Below are positions 55,919 to 64,000 of a stretch of 64,000 nt of DNA, one piece after another. The notes under the pieces are model-generated. The model made no database searches. It was not told where the DNA came from and saw nothing but the letters and a program-made list of their open reading frames with translations. Within the stretch, counting starts at the first letter, position 1. Every line of letters starts with the position of its first letter. Made by a program: the position numbers and the translations under genes. The stretch lies in NCBI GenBank assembly GCA_032718475.1, contig JAUCBJ010003708.1:1-64000 (forward strand). The letters are read 5' to 3'. This DNA comes from Nemertoderma westbladi (taxonomy: Eukaryota > Xenacoelomorpha > Nemertodermatida > Nemertodermatidae).

Positions 55919-57629
55919 CCCAGTTAAACATGAGTATGTGTTTCATATATGGTTGCCATAAATAATTCGACATGTGATACATATATGTAAATGTTACAGT
56001 GTTGTCAAATGTGATCCATATGTGGAATGTTCACATGTGATACACATATGTTTTTTATGTGACAAGTGCGACAAAAAGAGTAAAAATTTAAACTGAGACC
56101 GACCAATCACTGGTGTGGGTCTGCATTTCCTATAGAGAGGTGGGGCGGGGGGGGGGGGGGGGTAGCCTACCTCAGTACCATTATCCTATCCAATCCCTAC
56201 ACCCTATCCTACGGCCCTACACCTACCCTATACATTTAGAGAAGGAAGCATCGGAGTATATATGAAAATATTTAATCCATAGTGATATGAGAGTATCCTT
56301 TGTAGATTTTGGTGATGATCCGTAAATTCGTATTCTATTAGTTAGATTTAATTAAGTTATCTAATTTCCAGCTATAATAGATTATTCATTTTGATATATC
56401 TTCGAAAATTAATTAATTCTAAGATCATATAAATGCTCATATGATATTTTATATCTAATTTTAAGACATCTTTTCCCTACAACATATATATACCACATAT
56501 GAAACATATGTTCAATTTTTTAACGGGATAAGAACTGCAATAGGCCTGCCTACCTTACGGCATGGTATAGTGCAAGTATGTTATCTGTCTATGTCTGTAC
56601 CCCTTACTGATACTTAGCAGCGCAGATGACAATGCACAACCACAACCTGACAAGTGAAAACCACCATACAGTCATACATATGTTTGTCTAATTCGTTTAA
56701 TACAGCACTGTACAGTGAAAATGCACAGCACAATGTGCATAGTGCAAGGCAGAAAGCAGGCAAGTCACACACTGCATCACTGAACAATTGAGTGGACTAT
56801 GATAAGCGGTAGGCTTATGCAACGCATTATGCTGTTATGGGTAAAATATAAAATAATTTGCGATTCACTAGCTAAACTGCAAGCGACACGACGTGGTTAA
56901 GAAGAAAGATTGCAGGATCAGACTATGAAATGCCTATCATTTGAAGAATGTGTCCCACCACCAGCCCTCCAATGCAATAAACAAAACAATTGGACGATCG
57001 ACTATGGTTACTTCAATTTAGTGTCCATACAGCCTTCACAGATCATTCAAACCTTATAGCAGGCCTATGTCTGTATGTATTGATTATACATTATATGGTT
57101 AAATAGCCGGTACTTTGAAAATACAGTATAACAAAAAATATAGATTCAACGTATTATACTGCTGATTAAAACGATATTTGTTCTTAATGCAAAAAGCTGA
57201 GTAATGACATCAACAAATTCCGCATCCCCCCTCGTTATTCTTTTCTGTACATGTATTACTGTAAGGCCTGTATTACCATAAGGCAAACATGTGTGCAACA
57301 TATAAAATCCATGAACTGGATTACAAAATTACGAATTTAATAGTTTATAGATTGAAATTTAACTTCGGAGTCTTGGCTATGGCTATTTCACATATGCTCG
57401 ACATATATTATTCCCATGCGCATTCTCACACATTTATTTATGATAAATTCATATGTGCAACATATAAAAACCATAAATGGCGATACACACATTCTAAGTG
57501 TATGTATCACCGCATGCGTGACATGTATTATTCATACATGAGCATAAAAACCCAATTTCCAGACACACCTATTCCATACAACATATATATATATACCACA
57601 TATGAAACATAAGTTCATGTTTAACTGGG
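55919..57629. mobile_element. TIR element(s) with CCCAGTTAAAC ends
   Basis: Left end CCCAGTTAAACATGAGTATG continuing to TTTCATATATGG. Right end at 57592-57629 is its inverted copy (CCACATATGAAACAT ... TTTAACTGGG). A second right-like end lies inside at about 56491-56527 (CCACATATGAAACATATG ... TTTTTTAACGGG). TTAA precedes the left end (55915-55918) but does not follow the right end. Either one 1.7-kb element or a 0.6-kb element plus an adjacent relative. A G-run of about 18 lies near 56147-56162. No transposase is seen. Confidence 0.6.
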
Positions 57630-57883
57630 AACATTTACTTTTATTTTCAATTAGATTTATCTGAAATCATTCACGAGTTCAGTAGTCACAATCACAAAGG
57701 CTAGGAAAATTGGGACGGCTGGGGCCCATATTCCTTCCCCCTGTCCCTGCCCTCCTGGCTGCCTGGAAGGAACACACAGATACAATACTGCAATAGCAAT
57801 ATGCATAGGCAATTACCTTAACAGATTAATATCACCTAGCCAGTAGCAATTTACTGGTCTACAGTCTACTGTCAGACTGTACT

Positions 57884-58803
57884 ACCGGTGTAACAGGAAA
57901 ATATGCCCCCCCGGGAAATGTGCCCGGGGGGGCATATTTTCCTAGGAAAAAATGCCCCCCCGGGCAAATTTCCCTAGGAAAAAATGCCCCCCCTTAGGAA
58001 ATTATGCCCCCCCTGAATTATACAATAAACAAAACTTATTACTACTAAAACTTACAAAAATTATACAAAACAACAAACAGTCACTTTACCAAATGAAGGA
58101 AAGGAGCAGGTTACAGAGGCATGCCTTTCTAACCAAAACAATAAACGATCATTTAACTAATTGAGGGAAAGGAGCAGGTTACAGAGGCGGGTTTTCTAAC
58201 CAAAACTAATAAACAGTCACTTTAGCAAATCAGGGAAAGGAGCAGGTTACAGAGACGGAATTTTCTAACCAAAACAATATACGATAACATTACCAATTGA
58301 GAGAAAGGAGCAGGTTACAGAGGCGGGATTTTCTAACCAAAACAATAAAACAATCACTTTACCAAATCAGGGAAAGGAGCAGGTTACAGACTTAAAAAAG
58401 CTTGGAGCTGCTCGGCGCCCACACAACACCACACACTCGCACTGCTGTTATACCAGTACTTACTACAGTAGCCTACTGACTTAGATACTTCAGTATGCTG
58501 TTCTACATCCCTTACTGCCTTACCTGCTTACCTACCGGCAGACCGGTACCGTACTATTCTTCCAACTATTACAAGTTCTGCAGTTGGTAGATTAAAAGTG
58601 GCTACCAGCAGACCGGTATCGTACAAGTTTTCAGACTTTTGAGGGGGGCTAATTTTCCTGAGGGGAGGCATTATTTCCTAAGGAGAAAATGCCCCCCCGG
58701 GCTAAATTTCCTAGGAAAAATTGCCCGGGGGGACATAATATCCTAGGAAATAATGCCCCGGGGGGCATATTCTAGGGGGGGCTGATTTCCTTGTGACACC
58801 GGT
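57884..58803. mobile_element. Short TIR element with ACCGGTG ends, carrying a minisatellite
   Basis: Left end ACCGGTGTAACAGGAAAA and right end the inverted counterpart (TTTCCTTGTGACACCGGT), each followed inward by several GGGGGGGCAT/ATGCCCCCCC and CCTAGGAAA modules. The trinucleotide ACT flanks both sides (57881-57883, 58804-58806), a possible 3-bp target duplication. About 920 bp, no coding capacity. Confidence 0.6.
58020..58395 (+). repeat. 68-bp minisatellite, about 5 copies
   Basis: GGAAAGGAGCAGGTTACAG recurs at 68-69 bp intervals (58104, 58172, 58240, 58308, 58377), with AACCAAAACAATAAACGATC in between. The same words occur once in each arm of the inverted-repeat element (50343-50365 and 52021-52062). 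Confidence 0.9.
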
Positions 58804-58888
58804 ACTTGAAAGTTGAACTTCACTTCTGAACTTGAGCCTAACCATATCCCAGTATCAAGACAGCATATTACAGTATTATACAGTCAGT

Positions 58889-59713
58889 ATGACGGAGGTG
58901 GACTTACCCGTTCATGCAAAGGCCGTGCCGTTAGCTACACCCGAAATAACAGATACACCGGCGCGAATACCAAAGAACCCAGACAATGACACTGATAAAG
59001 ATCACGAGAAGGGCGACGCCAATAATGGGGGACTTTACAACATGGAACCGGGAGAAAAAACGCCGAGGGAAGAAACGCTGAATGAACCGAAACCTAATAA
59101 AGACAAAACAACTCGTTTAGACGAACCGGATTCTCGCGTCGCTGACGAAGGCGATGGAATGAGCGTCTTCACCTACGTCATGGTAAAAGATTTCCGTTTC
59201 TACTACTCGCACCCGTATTCCCGACTTATTATCGCTTACTCTATAATAATATTAAACTTCCTCATATTGGCTGAGGATCCAGTTACGCACAGTCGCAAAG
59301 AGGCCGAGATACCGGTAGTCGGTCACGCTATATCGCTGGTACTAACTCGCTACCCTCCTGAACCAGGATATGCCTTCATGAAAGTTCTCGGATGGATATT
59401 AGCCATAATTATCGGGATGCTTTTAGGTAAATTTGTATTCCATCAATTATTTTTCGGGAGTCTCCTCAGATTAAAGATGTTCCGGGATTCTCAAGGTTCG
59501 TGGATGATCATGTTTCTCTCTACTCTCGCTCTTCTCTTTCTGTTTGCGGTTACCTACAGCGCACTGATGGTTTGGTGGAGCGCGGGAAGACTAGAGGAAT
59601 ACTCGCTTAATGGGCAGATTAGCATATCTAACGAATGGTTTATGAAGTTTGCGGGTTGTGGTACCTGGTTGGGAGACTTCGTTACGGCCTGGATGGTCAC
59701 TGATATGATGTTA
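58889..59713 (+). CDS. TMEM117: TMEM117, first coding exon (partial, ~275 aa)
   Basis: Starts at the first ATG in the frame (58889). Residues 1-95 are a hydrophilic, charged extension rich in Asp, Glu, Lys and Pro. From about residue 100 the sequence matches the conserved N-terminal half of transmembrane protein 117: KDFRFYYSHPYSRLIIAYS, then FLILAEDPVTHS, GKFVFHQLFFGSLLRLKMF, SWMIMFLSTLALLF, and GTWLGDFVTAWMVTDMML. Three hydrophobic spans are visible (about 119-140, 185-207, 225-250). The function of TMEM117 is poorly known; in mammals it is linked to ER-stress-induced mitochondrial damage. Family homology ends after TDMML, so I place the exon end at 59713 on a codon boundary. The donor there (GTTTTT) is weak; the frame would otherwise stop at 59761 after 16 unrelated residues. 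Further exons are not found before the window ends. Confidence 0.85.
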
Positions 59714-60297
59714 GTTTTTATAATATATACAGATGTGTCAGATACAGATACGGAAGTTTAGTCATCTCATGTTTTTTCTATCACATTTTTTGGATTGATC
59801 TGTGTTTTTATTCAAATTACTAATGACTATCGCCTGTCAAAATTACATTAATTAAATTTCAGGGGAGGACATGAGACTAATTCCGGGGAGGGAGCATCTA
59901 AACTCTGTCAAATACAATCCTTATAAAGAGATAAATCCTGCTCCATCATAAGATCTTAAATATAATATGTTGGGAGAGCGCATGGGCATACAGCTGATAC
60001 ACCATCAGTGTACTATAATTATTTAAATATTAGCGCGAGGATTTATTACAACATAATTGTGTATTTAAACTCTCCCCTAAATCAGCCAATCGCTAAGGGG
60101 AGGATAAAATCACATAAATGTGTCCATTTATATCATCCCCTAAAATAGGAGGAGAAATTAATCAATTTGTGAATTATTAAATAATGAATTATGATAATTG
60201 ATTATGTAAATAATAAATCCGTGCGCTTTTGGAGGTGAAATATATGTTTTTACGTGTGATTTAATGTAGCGGGGTGTTAAAACCAAATGTATGCCAT

Positions 60298-60510
60298 AGT
60301 GCAGTGCACGTCATACCTATGCATTGTACTTCATACTGTTGCAGTGCACTTCATACTGGTGCATTGTGCTTCGTACTGTTGCAGTGCACTGTTTAATTAG
60401 TGCACTTCATACTGGTGCAGTGCACTTCATGCTGGTGCAGTGTACTTCGTACTGGTGCAGTGCACTTCGTACTGGTGCAGTGCACTTCATAGTGGTGCAG
60501 AGCACTTACT
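60298..60510 (+). repeat. 20-bp minisatellite, about 10 copies
   Basis: Core GTGCAGTGCACTTCATACTG repeated about every 20 bp, with small deletions near 60390-60400. The unit contains the palindrome GTGCAC. Confidence 0.88.
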
Positions 60511-60820
60511 ATAGAATAATAGAGAACGAGCGTAACGAACGAGGCCTGTAAATTGGGCGGGTAGAGTACTATACCTGTACACTAACTATTAGTAAATGAC
60601 CTGACCAAGTTTATAGTACATTGAAATATATGATTTATTATTTGCAATTGTAAAATAAGTGCCTTTAATTGACAAAGTACCGGTACCTACAGTATGGCGC
60701 AAAACAAATTAATGTAACATAAGTAGTAATGTAATTGCCCACCTCGGCGACAGTTAGACCAACTTCACACCTTGGGTGTTAAGTAGGTCATTAATTAATT
60801 AAACAATTAATTAATTGGTC

Positions 60821-60901
60821 GATTAAACAATTAATTAATTGTTTAATCAATCGATTTGTATCAAATAATGTTGCCAAAGGCAATTTAATTTGACACAAAT
60901 C
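60821..60901. repeat. Palindrome and hairpin pair
   Basis: 60821-60848 is a perfect 28-bp palindrome (GATTAAACAATTAA and its complement). 60853-60901 is a hairpin with arms GATTTGTATCAAAT / ATTTGACACAAATC (one mismatch) and an inner TTGCC-AAA-GGCAA stem. Too short for a typical microRNA precursor; more likely repeat-end or cruciform DNA. Confidence 0.75.
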
Positions 60902-62030
60902 AATCAGATAGGGACGCGAGATGAATAGATTGTACTACAGCAAATGAAATATACAATACAATAGGAACAATAATGCAATACACAGTACGTTTGTATTATT
61001 TTTGCCATACAATAGAATGATAGAATGAAATATAAAGACGCGAGCGGGGCCCAAAACATAAATTACCCTTTCAAGAAAATAAAATGGACCAGTTTGGCCC
61101 TAGCTCATTCCCTCAATAATCTGTGGCTGTTTGGGCTCTTATTAGACGTAGCATGACTAACCCCACCATTGAATCCTATGTTGAGTTATACTGTATACCA
61201 ACGTTGGGCTGCCACAAAGTTTAAATTATTTAAATTATCATTCGTTATCATGTAAACCATTGTCAAATCGCCTAAGAAAATTATAATAAACAGCTGGTCT
61301 TGCAATAGATTATTCTTCTTTCACAACTCCATTCTAGCCTCCCTCTATAATAGCCCCCATTCACCGCATTCCCATTCATTCTCTAATTTTATTTTTAAAA
61401 GTTTTATTTATTTTCATAAAATAGATCCCTCCCTCACTCCCTCATTCCTGTACACTAGCTTTGACTCTCCCAGCTATAGTGATAGTATGCAACCTTGGGA
61501 GTTAATGTGCGGTCTTATGAGTAAAGGGCAAGATATGAGACTTCAGGTTGCCTCCATTGATTCACTCTTCTTAACTTTATAAAATAACTCCACCCTTATT
61601 TAAAGTTTTAAAAATTATGACTTAGTCGACTAATTTTCCAAAATATATTATAAAAAACATATAATTTCTTGAATAAATAGACCTAATAGTAATAAATATT
61701 GTTGGCAAATACATTTATAATACTAATATAATAATTAAGGATAAATACTCCTAATACTAATACTAATATAATTGTTATGGATAAATAGTCCTAATACTAT
61801 TATGAAAGGAACTCAAACAAACAAATGTCAATAGCGTCCTCCTACGCGGGCATATACTGTACGAGAGTTTTTTATCATAGGTCTTCGAAAATAAGTAAAA
61901 GCTGGTTGATTTTCTTTACTTTCATCTTCCTCATTAACCAACTGTTTCTTAATTTTATTCAATTGTTCATTAATTTTCAGTAATTTACTTTTATTTCCCA
62001 GAACCTGTCTTAATATCTCTTCTCTATTTT

Positions 62031-63290
62031 TGTTCGCGCTTTCAGACCTTTGGCAGTTTAACCCGCCAAATTAAGATGTCTTCTAGATATTAAATCGCTT
62101 TTTAGCCTATGACAAGTATTTGATTCACTACACTAGTCGAAACCAATCTGTGCGCGATCATTCACCCGCTGGATATTCCCGGGAGATTGGGTTCGACGGT
62201 TTAATTTTATTGCTATGTAAGCCTAATGTATTATTCGACTGACAGTATTATGTAATCTCTGACAATATTATTCACCTTCGGGAATATTAACAGTTCCTTT
62301 AGGACGTGGCGCTTTATCTATATAAACAGAGTTATGACTTAAACTACTCACAACGATATGGCTTAATTATAATTCACATATATGGCGCATTCTTTAGGAA
62401 TTGCTTCTTTAACAGACTCACTCATACACAATGCTGCACAATACTGCACACTAATCTGCCAATCTTCACTGATTTTAGTCACATATAAAAGGAACACAGA
62501 CTGACTCATGTAGGGTCTATCAAATAACATTAGATTCACTTCAAACCACTTTAACATAAGTCACAATCGTTATTGGTAACCTTTCTCTCTTACCTTCGGT
62601 ATATCAAGAATATTGGGTTTTCGGGGTTATTTCTCGTTATTCCAATATAATAATTCATCAACCAATATAATGAATAACCGACAACAAATAGCAGTATACA
62701 GTATTGATTGAGCAGGTAAATTTTAGCAGTTTCAGCAGTTATTAAAAGCCGTGTGTCAGCAGTATTCACAGATCAGTGATTCCATGAGTTAAAGGATATA
62801 TGTCCTTATAATTAAACCTACTAGTGTTGAGCTAAAAGCAGAAAGCACAAAACACTACAAAGCCGTTCTTTCGTGGCTTTGAAAAACTCGTGACTACTGC
62901 TCTATACGAGGATACCAACTACCCTTATTCCACGAAGCTCCCGTTCAACACAGAGAAAGAGCAGTGAGATAGGAAAATTTCAGTTCAGTAGCTCTGTGAT
63001 AGGTCAAAATCAAGGCTAACTCAAATTCTATTGGGAGATACAAAAAGTTGCAACGTGGCAATATCAGCCGTTAGCCGTCGTCATGGTAGCGACACTGTTT
63101 TCAAGAGTATCGAGCCTTTTACGTCACGAAATTACAGATTATGTCCTCTAAAGTACAAATACACAAGAAATGGCTTTTATGTCCTCCAAAACACCAGTAC
63201 AGCAAGGACACGGCCTTTTTATGCCTGGTAAACCAACCACAGAGTACTTTATGGGGATAATAACCGGCTAATTACGCAAAAGCTTTTACA
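62031..63290 (-). repeat. 3' LTR of the second BEL element
   Basis: Homologous blocks to the first LTR include CCAATAGRATTTGAGTT, GATTTTGACCTATCACAGA, CTCCCGGG, CGGGTGAATGA and GGTTAAACTGC. Length is 1260 against 1215 bp, with many differences, so the two elements are different subfamilies. Confidence 0.88.
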
Positions 63291-63368
63291 CCGCTCCCAG
63301 AAAATGGGATTTAAGTCTATAAAATATAACAAATCACAGTTTCTAAAATATAAAGATACTCTAAACAG

Positions 63369-64000
63369 TTAGTCTTTCTTACGCAGACGGCGTTTACGCA
63401 GTTTTTTGAGGCTAGCAAGAGTCCTTTTCTCTTTAGGGCGAGCCACTTTACTAGGAGGGCTATAAATCATTGGTGAAGGGTGCAATATGATTGCATCAGA
63501 AGGTGTAGGATTATGGTCGAGGTATCTGCCGTTTCGATATGCTTCTCCTCGAGCTGATTTTCCTCCGCTCGTAGCTGGATACGTTCATCCAAAAACTCTC
63601 GCAGAGAATAGGATCGTCCAAGTTCGATAACTTCTTAGAGATTCTGGATTTCCCAATCGAATTGAGATAAGGCCAATTCGTTTATCGATTGGACTTACTG
63701 TTATAACTTACGTTTATCTGAACAAACGCAGGTTTCTCTTTTGATCTTTATAGAATAGCGTTTAACTCGTTTCGTACAAAGCTCTCCTTCACCTTGATGA
63801 GGGGTTGTATCGCGTTAAACAGGGACGACCATACGGTTGGATAGTGATATTAGGTGTCCGCGTCACAATCCGGCTAGGTAAGATGGGCGGCTAGCTAGAA
63901 ATCACTGTCGGAGTGTTACCGATTAATTGTTAGGGTAGCACTAGATCTTTGAACAGTGAATACAGTCCGCGAGGATCCGCGACACCACCAGGATCGCAGG
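63369..64000 (-). pseudogene. Broken 3' ORF of the second BEL element
   Basis: Minus-strand relative of the 28169-29520 region. It is open from about 63584 to the TAA at 63369-63371, ending in a basic tail (RKRRLRKKD). A TGA at 63585-63587 and a nearby one-base shift break it upstream. Further left in the protein sense (63870-64000) the DPGG...DPRGLYSLF block is conserved with a stop. Unknown function; partial at the window edge. Confidence 0.5.

Larger units (their letters stand above)
59762..62030. other. TMEM117 intron or 3' DNA
   Basis: Mostly AT-rich non-coding DNA, presumably intronic if TMEM117 continues to the right. It contains a 20-bp minisatellite and two palindromes, listed separately, and no recognised gene. 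Confidence 0.4.
62031..64000 (-). mobile_element. Second BEL/Pao element, 3' part, minus strand
   Basis: Related to the 19085-30813 element but clearly diverged. The LTR occupies 62031-63290 (1260 bp), reading TGTAAAAGCTTTTG at its 5' end and GCGCGAACA at its 3' end on the minus strand. Internal sequence (63291 to the window edge) matches the 3' interior of the first element, including the CTGGGAGCGG purine tract and the basic ORF tail. The other LTR lies beyond the window, so target duplication cannot be tested; ATTTT precedes 62031. Confidence 0.88.

Noticed and set aside
58832..58888. Upstream extension of TMEM117
   Set aside because: It opens with TTG; the first ATG is 58889.
60324..60551. 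75-codon open frame
   Set aside because: It is the 20-bp minisatellite in one frame.

Overview
The window is nuclear DNA of a multicellular animal. Genes have GT/AG introns, the gene products are metazoan (neutral ceramidase, leishmanolysin-like peptidase/invadolysin, TMEM117), and the DNA between them is AT-rich and full of eukaryotic transposons and minisatellites. The repeat types (BEL/Pao LTR elements, restriction-like-endonuclease LINEs, tRNA-derived SINEs ending in an AGCGCTATATAAAT-type tail) fit a marine invertebrate. Frequent AGGCCTAC and ACCGGTAC words hint at an echinoderm-like deuterostome, but this taxonomic guess is weak.

Layout. Bases 276-15395 are one tandem array of a 23-bp unit (roughly 650 copies) with a punctuating higher-order spacer. 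It is free of stop codons for long stretches in all three forward frames, which is most likely an arithmetic property of the unit and not a gene. A piggyBac-like MITE follows (15973-16330). From 16902 I predict a three-exon plus-strand gene of about 399 codons (exons 16902-17874, 31837-32010, 32379-32431) with no recognised function. Its first intron carries a young BEL/Pao LTR element (19085-30813) with 1215-bp near-identical LTRs and a 5-bp target-site duplication. That element encodes Gag plus an aspartic protease, but reverse transcriptase and integrase are missing, and a second, unidentified 3' ORF region is present. A divergent relative lies on the minus strand at the right edge (62031-64000).

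A complete single-exon leishmanolysin-like metallopeptidase (33919-35880) sits in a sharply GC-rich island. It is followed by a 1679-codon open frame (36184-41223) joining a 30-bp/10-residue minisatellite to a LINE protein with reverse transcriptase and a restriction-like endonuclease. The 3' nine exons of a neutral ceramidase gene (41820-48600) follow, including the exon with the nucleophilic serine motif; its N-terminal exons are not seen. One of its introns holds a LINE fragment arranged as in a 5'-inverted (twin-primed) insertion. From 49850 to 58803 the DNA is mostly repeats: two tandem tRNA-derived SINEs, a 1.9-kb long inverted-repeat element, a 63-bp minisatellite, and two TIR elements. 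The second TIR element ends 85 bp before the start codon of TMEM117, whose first coding exon is at 58889-59713.

The host genes are separate housekeeping-type functions (sphingolipid hydrolysis, cell-surface metalloproteolysis, a membrane protein) with no evident pathway link. The most unusual parts are the gag-protease-only BEL family with a conserved 3' ORF, the frame-indifferent 15-kb array, and the minisatellite-RT open frame whose repeat carries splice-donor-like motifs.
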